From NCBI GenBank assembly GCA_014529385.2, contig CM043955.1, positions 142,650,140 through 142,714,139 on the forward strand: a stretch of DNA of 64,000 nucleotides, in the 5' to 3' direction. Under the pieces are notes generated by a model. That model ran no database searches. It was given only the letters and a program-made list of their open reading frames with translations, and had not been told where the DNA came from. Shown piece by piece: positions 1 to 11,357 of the stretch. This DNA is from Adiantum capillus-veneris. Taxonomy: Eukaryota; Streptophyta; Polypodiopsida; Polypodiales; Pteridaceae. Each line of letters starts with the position of its first letter. Positions within the stretch are counted from its first letter, which is position 1. Both the position numbers and the translations under genes were made by a program.

Positions 1-356
1 TCCCATGCCAATGAAAACTTACGTATGTATGCATCTATTGGCTCACCTTCCTTTTGCACCAAACCTTGTACTTCTTGCCACACTTTGTTGGGATCTTCTG
101 ACTTCACAAGATCCACTTCCAACCCATGCCTTAGATTGTCCCAACTCAATCTTACAGGTGGATCAGCCACACGCAACTCCTCTTCAAATGCTTTGGACCA
201 AACTCGTGCATCACTCTTCAAACAAATCTGGAGACGACGTAACATCTGTGCTGGGTCATGAATCTGGTTGCTAATGCAAGCAACCTCCATCTTTTCCAGA
301 AAGTCTTCCACATCTTCATCACTTCTTCCATGAAACTCCGGATAAGAGAAATCCAT
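1..356 (-). CDS. LTR-retrotransposon gag, N-terminal part, cut by the window edge
   Basis: Reading the minus strand from an ATG at 356 gives an open frame of about 118 codons that runs off the window. It begins MDFSYPEFHGRSDEDVEDF and continues with a pattern typical of the plant retrotransposon gag domain: an early 'F.G...ED...FL..ME' stretch, then 'RL..CLK..A..W', then 'W..L...L'. Gag would form the particle that packages element RNA. No stop occurs in the visible part. The protease and pol genes would lie outside the window to the left. No LTR or primer-binding site was found upstream, so the element's own boundary is unresolved. The gag call rests on family pattern recognition, not a search. 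Confidence 0.7.
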   Translation of the reverse strand, partial: MDFSYPEFHGRSDEDVEDFLEKMEVACISNQIHDPAQMLRRLQICLKSDARVWSKAFEEELRVADPPVRLSWDNLRHGLEVDLVKSEDPNKVWQEVQGLVQKEGEPIDAYIRKFSLAW

Positions 357-1449
357 GGCTACCCAAGTTATGATGCTTTAAGAACCCCTTCGAACACACG
401 TGTAAGAACCCAAAACTTTTGACTGACTCAATCCCTAGAAACTTCAATGGAGCTCAACTTTAGATAAGGACAAACACATGACATCAAATGAATTTTCATA
501 GTTAATCATCGGAATTACAACAGGAAAAGGGCATTCCAGTATCTCTCTTAATCTTCTTGGCCCGGACATAAAGACTATGCGCTGTTGGAAAAAAATCTTC
601 CTGGAAACATGAACATTTATCTAGATTCTTTGAGTTAAATGAAAAAAAGTGAATTGAGGTCCGTTTTGATCATCCATTAAAGCCAACCATGAAGCTCCCA
701 AGAAGGCACATCTCCAGAATCTCAGCAGCATAACAACATAAATGGCTCAAAAGACAAAAAAACCAGCCATCATAACTTGGAAAAATTTTGACAGAGTTTC
801 CCCAGAAGTAGAGCAGTAGGAACCCAAAATATAGGCTGTATATGTATACATAAACTGCCAACAATAGAACCCGAGCATCAATTAGGAATCACTAGTACAT
901 AGCCTATGGCGAGGTCACAAAAAGGGTGCTCCAACTACCTGTATTACAAAAAGTATCTCCACATTTGAGAATCCCCCAGCTCAATAAAACCTCACGCTAT
1001 CGACCCTCTCACGAAGGCTAATGCAAATCGCGTATAGTCAAGTCTGAGAAATGACTATCTTCCAGACCAAGTCTCAAAAATGGCTGGGACTACCAAATAA
1101 AATCAAGTATGGCTCCACAAAGGCGTACAATGGCAGTTTCCACAAGTAACATACAATACCAACAGACAATGCGCTCAAACAGGCGCCAAATGATGCATAC
1201 CCACGGCAACTGCAAGTGACTCCCATTGTCAGTGTAACACTCTACTCCAGCTACCTGTACCTGTGTGAATCACCTGTACCTCTACCTGTCCCTGTAACCT
1301 GTAATCTGCAACCTGTAATCCTGAATCTCGAAGCTTGAAGCTCGATGCAGAAGGTACTCGAAGAAGATCCTCAGTGGGGGCACCAAAAGAATGTGAGAGG
1401 GAAACACACACAACGCCTCTATAATGACTTGACACACACTCTTGGGATG

Positions 1450-1503
<54 letters not shown>

Positions 1504-2289
1504 TGGGACACCACTCGGATTACACAACCCACCTGGCCGAGACAGGGAACACATCGATGGAGTGAGAGGAGAGACTATCTATTTACACACTCCACACAGA
1601 GACACACACACACACACCCAAAAACCTCACCTCAGAAGAGGATAATTTATAATGTTTAGATACAATTGAGCTTGGGCCAACACCAATGGGGCAAATAGCT
1701 CACACAATATGGGTAAAATATGACAGATACAATCACAAACTGGAGCAGAAGCTTCGCTCATAGGAGAAATTTACACAGTCAAAATAGCAAAAAAATAGTG
1801 AGGAATTTGGCAAAATGGACAGTGCCATTGTGTCCGGAACGGCCCAAAACCTCAATCTACAATGTCAAAGTGCTCAAATCCGACGTTGGATGAGCAGTTT
1901 ACGGCCAAAACAGGCTCCAAAAACAACAAAAACATAGTTGTGACTGTTCCTCCTCTTCTCTCCACATTTTTTCTGGTCTTAGGGATCTACGCACTAGGAA
2001 CACAAGATGGGCAGTCTGAGCAATGGTGCACAAACACAAAACCTTGCTCAGAGCTTTCAAGGACCACGTCATAAAATGTCATTGGGGAGTGAATTCATCA
2101 TGTACAATGGCACCATCGCCAGGGGGAGTTGTCCTAGGTAATGCGCAAGGGAAGACTGAGGTCCAAAGCCCGTCCCCCAGCCACTATCCTTGATGCAAAC
2201 TCATCAACCTCTAGGACGTCCTATCATAAACCAGTCAAGGTTAAGAAAACAGACAATGAAGGGTAAAAAAAATAACATAAAATTTAGGA
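357..2289. other. Non-coding stretch upstream of the partial gag gene
   Basis: I see no convincing gene here. Short frames exist but have no recognisable domain, and several are by-products of a CA microsatellite. Around 1245-1330 the text is an imperfect minisatellite built on 'acctgta/acctgtaatc'. The region could be 5' untranslated or LTR sequence of the minus-strand element whose gag begins at 356, but no clear primer-binding site was found. Confidence 0.4.
1451..1501. repeat. (CA)n microsatellite
   Basis: About 25 uninterrupted CA units. A shorter impure CA tract follows at about 1600-1620. Translations of this tract give meaningless His-Thr or Val-Cys runs. Confidence 0.97.
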
Positions 2290-3377
2290 TAGAGTTTACC
2301 TCCTGCTCCTTGTCGTCCTCCTCCCTGTTGCCCTTTCCACCCAAGTCGATGCTCCTTTGCACCGCACCTACGAGCTTTGGATCATCAGAGGGGGGGTTAC
2401 GTAGTGGAGTAGGCATCCTAGCGGCCTCAACCTTGGCTTGCTTGGACTAGAATTCTTCCTCATCCACATGCAACTAATCTACTACCAGGTTCTCCGCACA
2501 AACAAGTGCAATAGTGTTGGTAACAGAGTCCCCAAGTAGCATGAGCTTGCTTGCAAGGGCATCTGGCACACTGTCTAAGAAAAATTTGGTGCTGGCACAT
2601 ACCACACTCAAGCATTCATCCATGCATAGACCAAATGCTTTCTCTAAGTTGTGCATAAACACATACTCCTCCCCATCCACTACCACTAAGGAGAAGCGGC
2701 TGATTTCTACCTCTGGGATAGCCTCATCTGTCAATGATGGTGGCACTCGAGTGTCACTAGGGTCAGCCACAACGATGGATTTCTCAACCACCTCCTCGAG
2801 CCCCCTTTGGGGTACTCGAGACGAAGTGTCTGTCCTTCCACTGCAAGGTTCATGGGGACAAACTCCTGCTCCTTGGTGTCCTCGATAAAGGACCCAACCT
2901 AAAGGTGTGGTAGGCGGAGCTCCTCCAAATTAGGTTCCTCGCTCACAAAGAAGATGAATGTTGCCAGTTGAGAAAGGTACTCCACCCCCAACTTGTGCTT
3001 CTTGAGCATTGACACCCCTCGGGCTTGTTGGTCCAAGAAATGGCTTGTCTTGGCGGAAATTTCTTGGTACCGTCTCAATCGCTTGGAGAATGGACGATCA
3101 CCTTTGTGTATGTGACAAAAGATTGCAAGGCTCCCAGATCCCTGCATGTGGGGAGATAGATACAGAATATTTTATGATGTGCTCCTCCATGAATGCTAAA
3201 ATATCGACGAATGCATCCGTGTGAAGGGAAAGTGTGGCGTCAAGGTCAGGGAGACGAGTAAAGAAGGTGTGGAGGTCCAACTTCCCTTTGTAATTGGTGT
3301 CCTCGAGGAAGAGGATGAAGCGTGACAAAGGGGTGGATGTGGGTGCATATTATGCAGAGGCTGTGAAGGCATCCATG
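2290..3377 (-). pseudogene. Decayed gene of unknown function (minus strand)
   Basis: On the minus strand, starting near an ATG at about 3377 (MDAFTASA then a stop), a protein-like text runs through several frames. One segment holds 'LEDTNYKGKLDLHTFF', another 'FSKRLRRYQEISAKTSHF', and a third, at 2474-2791, holds 'DPSDTRVPPSLTDEAI' and 'VVVDGEEYVFMHNLEKAFG'. The pieces are consecutive and have natural amino-acid composition, unlike antisense noise, but they are separated by stops and at least one frame change near 3100. I do not recognise the family. It could be a multi-exon gene whose introns I mis-read, a lineage-specific host gene copy, or a captured gene inside a transposon. The lack of clean splice sites at the breaks favours a pseudogene. 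Confidence 0.4.
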
Positions 3378-3659
3378 TCTAGCCTGGGATGTAAACAGAG
3401 AGTGGAGGAGCTCAAGTGTTGCAAAAGTGAAAAGTGTGAATGAGTTATGTAGCCCCCCTTTTATAATGGTCCCTTTTTTAAAGAAGGCACTTTCCCAAAA
3501 AAAAAGGCACTCTCACCAAAAAATGAACTTTCATCTCAATGTGAAAATTATATTAAAAGTCATAATTTTCCGAAGCAAACCATGTTGATTACATCGGGGA
3601 TTGTTTCCAAAACTGCAAGAGTTACAAAGCTATAAGAGCGATAACATAGTTCCATCCAT

Positions 3660-4971
3660 GCCTCAGTCCTCCTTGACCTTCAATTTGTCTTCCATTCTCT
3701 TCCCAATCTGCCGACATTCATTACAATAAGTAGCCAATGATCGCCAAACTATGATGTATTGAAAATGTGGTGGAAGGATTCTCACATTGTGACCTTGCAA
3801 ACAAAATTGCGCTTGTTGAAGGGCCTCAAAACCCATAATAGCCAAATGTTCTCGCACATTACTGAGAGTCTAATATTTGTTCACTTGGATAGCCTCCAAA
3901 ACATTGTTGGGCATCCTCTCTGCAATTTCAAAGCTTACAATAGCACCGTGTACACTTTGTAAGGGAGTCAACACTCCAAGCTTGCACATCCAACGATCAT
4001 AGTGAAATTGTATGTATAAGGAGTTATGGGATTTTAAGTAGTGCATCCTAATACCTGAAGCTCCAACCTTACAACGGTACCTATCCCCATTGTGCATGCC
4101 CTTCACAAAACCCCAGTCCTCTTCTAAAAGTCTTCCTAATTCTTCATAATGCACATCTTTACATACAAGCATTGTGGTAGTCTCCACAAATACAAACTCC
4201 TTAAAATTGTGCACGAAACAATGAATAGGCAAACACCAACTCAAGCCCACAGACCTAGAAGCTTTAGAGTATTTCAAAGAGTTTTGGACATCTATTATCA
4301 TCTTTTGCTTTTGAAAGATGTTACCGACCACAAATCTGTATATGGCCACTCCATACTGAATAAGAAAGATACTTTGATGGATTCAAGCTTTCCAAACTCT
4401 TGTGTAGAAGTAGGCACAATATAAGAGTGAGAATAAAAGAAAATCCATCTTTGAACCAGTTTGGTTGGGCAAAGATGTGCAAAAATTGTTGCTCTAGTAT
4501 CCGCATGTATAGCATTGAATGTGCCGGAGAGACTATGTAGTGGCTGCTTCTCCACCAATGTGGATGGAAATATGACTATAAATGCATGAAAATCTTAAGT
4601 ATGAATCCACAAAAACATTACACTGTGATTTCACACCGAGCTTTGTATTCTCAAAACATGTACTTACAATGTGTTGGAAATCAAGGTGGTTGTTGCAATA
4701 GCATGCTTGACATTGAGAAAACATGCTGCACAATGGCTACGGTCCCCTTGTCTTTGCGGTTCTTGAATCCAAGGAGCTTTCCTTTCCAATAATGATCCAA
4801 GTTTGCACGATTTTGCACACGGTGATGGCCAATAGCAAATGGCTGCATGTATACCCAAGCACCTTTGGTGAACTCTTGTGGAACCCACTCATCATCTATA
4901 CCTCTTCTGTTGTAGCATGCAAGTGCTGTGACCTCATCCTTTGGCCGCCTTTGCAGAGTAGAGCTGGCCAT
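3660..4971 (-). pseudogene. Decayed or multi-exon gene of unknown function (minus strand)
   Basis: The likely start is the ATG at 4971 (MASSTLQRRPKDEVTA). The text continues as 'CYNRRGIDDEWVPQEFTKGAWVY' style sequence to about 4690, then changes frame ('CFENTKLGVKSQCNVFVDSY'), changes again near 4550 and 4320, and continues in a long open stretch at 4349-3870 ('WGFVKGMHNGDRYRCKVGAS', 'WMCKLGVLTPLQSVHG'). After a TAA it resumes to 3663 ending in KLKVKED. Residue choice looks like real globular protein throughout, with many aromatic, Cys and His residues, but no domain is recognised. The frame changes lack obvious intron borders, so small indels in a dead gene are more likely than introns. A TE-borne gene is also possible. 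Confidence 0.4.
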
Positions 4972-5044
4972 GGTTGAACAAAGACAATAACAAGGAGGAG
5001 CAAGACCTTGCTTATTGCTACAATGTAGGTGGGAGTTAGTGATA

Positions 5045-5122
5045 GGAGAAGGTGGATAACCCTTGCTTGGTGTGGCAAAGGAAGGAGAAGGTGTATAACC
5101 CTTGCTTGGTGTGGCAATGGGA
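5045..5122. repeat. 39-bp tandem duplication
   Basis: The unit starting 'ggagaaggtg' at 5045 recurs at 5084 with very few changes. It lies just upstream of the proposed start of the minus-strand gene at 4971. Confidence 0.85.
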
Positions 5123-5229
5123 GGTGGTAGGGGAGGAGAGAGGAGATTTCTTGCTACAACAATGGAGATGGTGTAGAGAGAGAGTGTTGGAGTAGAGGGT
5201 GTGTGTGATGGTTGCAACCAAAGAGGGGT

Positions 5230-5759
5230 TGGAAAAGGGGTTCTAGAGAGAGAAAATCACTTTTTGCCTGAGTACTAGTTTTGGGGGGGCTTTGGATAGT
5301 AAAAAATGATGTTTCAATTTTTTTTTGGAAAAAATGGAATTTTATGGGGTTTTGGTGCATGTTTTGACTTTTTGAGGTCAAAAAATATTTTTTTGACCAT
5401 AAATTAGGTTTAGGGAGGTTTTAAGAAGATAAGATTTGAGTTTTGGAAATTTAAAAAAAATTCAAAATTTTGAGAATTTTTCAAAACCGGATCAAAAAGG
5501 AGGGAAGTTGGAAGTTCCATATGGCCCACCACACCCCACACCCCCCCCCCCCCCTCCCCACTTTCTCACGAGGTAAGAGGCCATTAAGAAGTGTAACACT
5601 ACTTTGTCCCCCTACTTTTTTGAGGGCATAGACTGTGTCCACCACCCTCTTCTCATTGGTTGACCTCTAATTAATCTTAATCTCAAAGGGTCCCTAGAGG
5701 GTTCATATTTTTCCTAATGTGTTACATGGCCAAAGCCCCTCATATCCCTATAGTCCTTG
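5230..5759. other. AT-rich non-coding stretch with a C-run
   Basis: T- and A-rich sequence without a supported gene, including a run of about 14 C at 5541-5554. It separates the unknown gene to the left from the retroelement remnant to the right. Confidence 0.5.
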
Positions 5760-7235
5760 AATTCTTTGTTTGTCTTTGGCATGGGTTGCTCTCTACGACT
5801 TTCATGGTTCCTTTCATGGTCTCCACAAATAGTAAGGAGATGTACTGCATGCTTCCCATCCTTGCTCCTTATCCAAGCTAAGCTGACTCATCGTCCATTA
5901 CCTTGGTTTCCATGCGAGTAGCAGTGATGTATGGCTGCCCAAGGATAAGAGGATATGTAGACATCTCTTGTACGAATAAATTATGTTCATCTTTCACATC
6001 CCCTATAGCTACCTTTACATTTAGACAAGCTCTATACAACTCCCCTGATGAGTTGTTTGTTGCTCGAATCATCCATATATGATGTATATCAATTGGCCAT
6101 TTTCCTTTTTGATAATAACTCTTTGACATGAGGTTAATTTCTAACCAATGATCAATAAACACAATGTATGGCTCTTCTAAGTCTCCCACTTTTACTAGGG
6201 TCTCAGTAGTTGCTCTTCCCCAATGATTGTTCAAGTAGTAACTCTTGTGAGTGGTCTCGACTTCCTTCATCATCCAAGAAGAGAACATGTTTTAATCCTC
6301 CCATAGACTTGTAGCATCCAACACTAGTTTCTTCATCTTGCTCACCATAAACTTGTACACCCTGTGCATTTATAGTCTCTCCTTCACCTTATACATGTAT
6401 AGATTCAGTAAGAGACTTTCGCTTTCTCTTTATAATATCAATTATTTCTTCGTGGAACTCTCGCTTTGCTATGCCAAGGACCTCACCCAAGGTAAATTCC
6501 ACCTTACCGCACAAAATCCTCTCTTCCAAAACCTTTTTGAGATTCGTTTCTGTCCCTATATCAGATTGGATTTTGTAGGCCGGACCCTTTGCTTTGGATT
6601 TCATTGCTTCCTTCTTCTTCTCTTTAAAGGCTTCCTGCATAGGCACCTCAAGGGTAGACATTTGTTGTGAAGACTTGATCTAGGAGGCACTGTGTCATTT
6701 TTGCTTCCAATCCTCATGGACCTTTTTAAAGGCCCTTCATCCGCATTCTTACGCTTGCATTTCTCTTCAACGACAGCCTTGTTGGCTTGATATTTGGCAA
6801 TGTATGCATGCACTGACAAAGAATCTACAGGGTCGTTCCAACTGTTTCTAGCCAAATGCAATCTCCAGCTTCATGTAAAACCTATGTAGTCATTTTACCC
6901 TTCATAGAAAGTTATATAGCGCATGTCCATAGCTCTCCAATACCATTAGATTCCTCTTCTCAAACCTTGACTAATCCTTTTTTCTTAATAGGCTCCACCT
7001 TAAACCCATAGGAGGCTGCCTCAACCATTGAGATGGCATGGCTAGTAGCCATGTCCTCAACTAGCTTCTTCATCCTGCCTTTTCCAAAGTTTTTCCCCAA
7101 GAGCTTACTTGTTTTAGCTAAGTGAATCTTACCATCTTTAAAGAAAACAAGATCCTTCATCAAGTCCTATTTGAAACTTTCACAATCTCTCCTTGCATGG
7201 TCAATGCTATCACACCATATGCATTTATTTACAAA
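5760..7235 (-). pseudogene. LTR-retrotransposon gag (zinc knuckle) and protease remnant
   Basis: On the minus strand, a CCHC zinc knuckle (C-IW-C-DSID-H-ARRD-C) sits at about 7225-7182 and is followed by a TAG. Next comes 'DLVFFKDGKIHLAKTSKLLG' (7163 onward), then a KGPAYKIQSDI / 'VEFTLGEVLGIAKREFHEE' segment (6661-6389). An aspartic-protease-like segment follows (6288-5878: 'TLVKVGDLEEPYIVFIDHW', 'INLMSKSYY', 'PLILGQPYITATRMETKV'), and the text fades out near 5760. This order and wording match a gypsy-type polyprotein I associate with fungal genomes and some seed-free plants. The expected protease active site is D-H/S-G; here it reads D-H-W, so the enzyme would be dead. Several stops and frame breaks confirm a pseudogene. 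RT and integrase are absent. Confidence 0.65.
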
Positions 7236-7559
7236 GCCTTCTCTGTTTTTAGGTCTTTGCCCTATAGATTGTCATAAAATCTAATATCTAATATCTAACC
7301 AACCCAAATGATTTTCTCATATTAAATTGATCACTTAATGTGGGAGAATAAACGGGAATAAGTGTTAAGATATAGACATGTGCTTATAGATCTATCTCAA
7401 CACGGGGCCAATGGTAAAGGGGCCCAAATGAGAGATGGTCTATCAAAGAGAAAAGCTAACAAATGGAGCATAAGACCTTAGGGTTAGCTTCATTGAAGAC
7501 CTCCAATAATGTGTGTAAAAGGCCTTTGACGTTAGGTAAGCTAGGGCTGAGCTTGAGGC

Positions 7560-7720
7560 ACGGGAACCCGACCCAGCTCGAGGTGCTTGTCATGCTTGTC
7601 ATGCTTGATGACTAAGATGCTTGAGGTGCTTGATGATTGAGGTGCTTGAGATGCTTGAGGTGCTTAATTATTGAGATGCTTGAGGTGCTTGACATGCTTG
7701 AGATGCTAGGGTTGCACTTG
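7560..7720. repeat. Imperfect minisatellite of 'gaggtgcttg' / 'gatgcttg' units
   Basis: About ten loosely repeated units of 8-15 bp built on 'ttgaggtgct' and 'ttgagatgct'. It lies beside, and perhaps inside, the gypsy LTR to the right. Confidence 0.8.
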
Positions 7721-7779
7721 AGGTGAGAACCCAACCCAAGCTTAAAGTGCTCATGAGCCAAGCTTGTGGTGGGAACTGG

Positions 7780-8889
7780 GCCTATGCATGAGGGGCTTGA
7801 GGTGTCAAAAAGTCAAAGATTGAATCCCTACAAGGAGGGGGCGAGTCCTACATGAGGAGGGATGAGAGATAACACCCACACACTCACACAAGGCATGCAT
7901 GGTACAAAGAAAGCAAAAGGGACACTTGTCAAGTTCCTCCTCATGTTGCCCTCGTGGTGTGCCTGAAGCCTATTGGTTGGACACCCAAGGGGTCCAATAA
8001 TAATTTAGGAGATTTAATTAAATGATTTAGCATTTATCTAGCCCTCTCTCTCAAAGGGGAAAGGGGGAAACTTGTCTCAAGGCTACCCTTGCTGCTTGTA
8101 ATGCCTCCTGCTTGTGATTGGCTAGGCCTGAAGGGGTCCAATGAGCTTCAAGCATGAGCTACAAGGGGGGGTCGACCCAAGCAAGCTAGGGGGTTGCTTA
8201 GGGGGTATACTCACCCACACACACTCACAAACACTCTCATTGTGTGCTATGCAAAGTGCAAGAGCTCCCTCTCCTTCTCCAAGCAAGTAGAGGTTGAGAG
8301 CCTACACCAACACTCTTGGATATGGAGTGCAAATCCAACCAAGAGCCATGCTTCAATGCTTAAGCTTGCCATCTCCTTCTTCTTCATTACTATGCTATTA
8401 TGTATGCTGGCAACAAGAGTTATGATAAGTGAGGAACTAATTCTTTCTCCTACGAAATGTTTCTTCTTCCTCTTCCCTACCCTCATTCCGTGCTAGCTCT
8501 CTCCACCTTCGAAGGTGTTTGAGGTCTTGGGATAGTTAAAGCTTTCTTCAAGTTTATGTTATGTTTGTGATGCATGAAGCTTTCCATCTTCATTGCATCA
8601 CCTAGGTCACAAGGAACACAAAGATTGTATTGTAACAAGTCTCTCTTAATGGGAGAAGTCATAATACAAATGCCTATTGGAGGGGGGACCGGCTCCACAT
8701 AAATCCGGTCCTCAACTATTGTCATGTTCTCTAAATTCTCTCTCTTGCAAAAGTATTGTTCATGCCAAGTTAGCTAATTTGCTATGATTATGTTGCTATC
8801 TTCAATAATGTTCACCCGCTATGTTCACAAAGTCATTTCTCAAAAGTACTCTCATTAATTTCCGCTACTCTCAAGTTAAATAGGCCAAT
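7780..8889 (+). mobile_element. 5' LTR of a Ty3/gypsy element (left boundary unresolved)
   Basis: This stretch is homologous by eye to the inverse of 28509-29950. Shared blocks include 'caaatccaaccaagagcc', 'acactcttgg', the 'ctacactttgca/gagctccctc' area and the end block 'aagt..a.taggccaatt'. In the nested minus-strand element that sequence is followed directly by a tRNA primer-binding site, so it is the LTR. The right end is at about 8889, a few bases short of the full LTR end. The left end may lie further upstream, up to about 7330, where the two copies diverge too much to compare by eye. Confidence 0.65.
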
Positions 8890-8897
8890 TCATATCA

Positions 8898-9795
8898 ATG
8901 GAGTTGGCCACCAAGTTGGGCATTCAAGCTTTTGAGATGGGAGATATAGTAGTGGCTGATGCAGCTTTCAAGGGACAACAAGCCTCCGTTAATCCTTTGA
9001 TTGGGAAGTTGAGGCTTCATGTCCAAAGCTATGTCAACAAAGAAGACTTCTTCATCTCTCGTCTCCAACATGAGGATGTTATTCTAGGGGCACCATGGTT
9101 TGATCGCATGGCTGCCAACATGAAGCTCCCTGAAAGGAGAATCTACTTCACCTACAGGGGAAAGAACATGTATATAGATGCTAGTGAGCGTGGTCGCACT
9201 ATTCCACTTGTAAATCTTCTTGCTTTTGATAAGTCAATGAAGAGCTCAGTTTCTGCGTACATGATTTTTGTCAAAGAGTCTCTAAAAGATACTAATGTTT
9301 CATCAAATGTAAATGGTAGGAATCAAGAAGAGTTAGACTTGTCTAATTTTCTAAAAGGATTCCAAGATGTGTTCATCGATGATATCCCTATGGACTTACC
9401 TCCAAAACGAGGGGATGATGACCATCGCAATGAGCTCCTTCCTGGAAGATCACCACCTAACAAGCCTCCTTATCGAGTCTCACAAGCTCAACAAGAGGAG
9501 ATCATGAGGCAAGTACAAGAGCTAGTAGACAAAGGGATGATGAGGCCTAGTTCCTCTCCCTTTTGTTCTCCAGTCCTTTTAGTGCAAAAGAAAGATGGTA
9601 CATACCGTATGTGTGTGGACTATCGAGCACTAAACCATATCACTATCAAAAACAGATTTCCCGTACCTCGGGTAGAAGATCTATTTGATAAGCTACAAGG
9701 CTCTACCTACTTCAGTAGGATTGACCTTAAGAGTGGCTATCATCAAATAAGGATAGTGGATGAAGATATCTTAAAGACCGCGTTTCACACAACCA
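8898..9795 (+). pseudogene. Ty3/gypsy protease and reverse transcriptase, truncated both ends
   Basis: From 8898 the frame reads '[18 protein letters not shown]', which matches the protein just after the protease active site of the minus-strand gypsy copy at 26605-25397. The match continues collinearly: '[18 protein letters not shown]', '[18 protein letters not shown]', '[18 protein letters not shown]', then RT block 1 '[20 protein letters not shown]' and '[20 protein letters not shown]', '[14 protein letters not shown]', ending at KTAFHTT. It stops before the catalytic Y/F-x-D-D box. Gag, the zinc knuckle and the protease Asp are missing because the LTR joins straight onto this segment. The in-frame codons after about 9795 belong to other sequence read on the wrong strand. 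It cannot make an active enzyme. Confidence 0.9.
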
Positions 9796-10137
9796 TAGCT
9801 AGCTCAAAACTTTGTACCATCTCTGCTTCGGGCACTCGATGCAGCTCCATCTCCTTTACATACCCACAAAGATACTTTGCTACATATTTACCATTGAATT
9901 GGTCCATTTTCTCTATTAATGATTGGAGCACTTTAGTTGAGGAAATATCCCTCCTTTCAGCAGCTCGCTGCTACTGCATAAACACCGCAAAGGCTTAAAA
10001 TATTTGCATTGTGACATGATCAAAACTCATCCCCTGTCACTCTTGTTGCTCCATAGATTTAAAGTTTTGTTTTAAGACCTTCAATGAAGCTTTGGATCCT
10101 CACCCTAGCCTACTTCGCGTTGGGTTCACCAAAAATG
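9796..10137 (-). mobile_element. 5' end of a second retrotransposon: primer-binding site and start of gag, opposite orientation
   Basis: On the minus strand the text after about 9960 reads '[19 protein letters not shown]' and '[19 protein letters not shown]', a typical gypsy gag N-terminus ('F.G..V..YL..Y..EM...RV'). A TAG lies shortly upstream where a Gln codon would fit. Further upstream, the minus strand at 10130-10118 reads TGGTGAACCCAAC, a plausible primer-binding site directly after an LTR ending '...cttgacaca'. The order LTR end, primer site, leader, gag is therefore visible on the minus strand. The fragment stops abruptly at about 9796, where it abuts the plus-strand RT. Confidence 0.6.
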
Positions 10138-11357
10138 TGTCAAGAAGTGCACAGTGCGTATTTTATATAATATTGACAACAAATTCAAACTGATTTGTGT
10201 TGACTATTGTGCAAGAATCACTACTACTCAAATTATCTATTGATGGGTCTTTACGAGTGGAATTTCTATCAAGGATTGGTTAGGCATTACCATAAATTCC
10301 TCGCACATTGTGACGCGACACGAGAGAATAGAGTACGTTGTCAAGAAGTGCACAGTGTGGCTAGGAAAGCGTCGGGCCTCTGATTTTGAGGTAGCAAAAT
10401 CAAGCAAGGAGTAGATGATTTGAAACTAGAAACACACTAAAAAACAACAAAACTCCAGCCATGAAAGATCCACTTTGAAAAAGAACCAAGATTAACTCAA
10501 AACTCTTGTGTATGTGAAGATTAGGTCTAGCCTCGCTCCCAATTACACAGATGTAGTGCTCTTTCGATCTGTTAAAAACCCTAAATTGACGCTTTGATTC
10601 TTCCTCATGACCATATCATGGAAGCTTCAAAACTTCACTGGAGAAGCCCAAGTAGTTATTTGAGGAGGGGAAACCCTAATTGGAGGCCTCACAGCCTCGA
10701 ACAATGTAGTGATAGCAGCATAGGACTGCACTAGCATCTGGATTGAAATAGTTGTATCTCCTTGCTTATATGCCCAAATGAGCTCATTCTTGGCTCTATA
10801 AGTTTCTTCTCAAATTGTTCAATGATGGAACCATCATTGATGTGTCATTTTGAGCCATTTTATGCTAGTTTTAGGATATTTTTGACCATTTCATGCCCAA
10901 TTTTTGCCCAAAATAACCCCTTTTTGTTCGTAAAATGCCCAAACAAGTTGGAAAAGATCCCTATTTTTGTGGAAAATTCCCTTTTAGATCAAATTTAATG
11001 GTGAACCTCATTTTCCCACTTGGTAAGCACTTTGGACACGTCTTTTCCGCTCGCGTACGAAACTTGCTATTTTTGGCCAAGATCGTCCGCATTGAACTTT
11101 CTCGGCTTGTTTTTCTCGGCAAAACAAGCGTGCCACTTAGAAACACTTGACATTTGTACATTCCTAAAGAAAATTAGGCAAGCTTCAATGTGATAAAACA
11201 TGCAACAGTGCCATGTTACTAGCCTCGCCTGCCCGACAAGGTTTGTACACGCCTGCAACCATGACATCCATTTTCGCATATATCACACTATGTACATTGT
11301 AGCATTTGGTCCCACGTATCAAAAGAATTAAGAGTGAGCTAGGTATTTTTAGTTTCA
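10138..11357. other. Probable LTR and non-coding sequence
   Basis: No gene is supported. The left part is likely the LTR of the minus-strand element whose primer site lies at 10118-10130, but its outer end was not found. A 19-bp sequence (tgtcaagaagtgcacagtg) occurs at 10138 and again at 10339. Confidence 0.4.

Noticed and set aside
10138-10357. 19-bp direct repeat (10138 and 10339) as target duplication or LTR ends of a small element
   Set aside because: Too long for a usual target duplication, and the 180 bases between lack terminal inverted repeats or coding features; it may be a local duplication inside an LTR.
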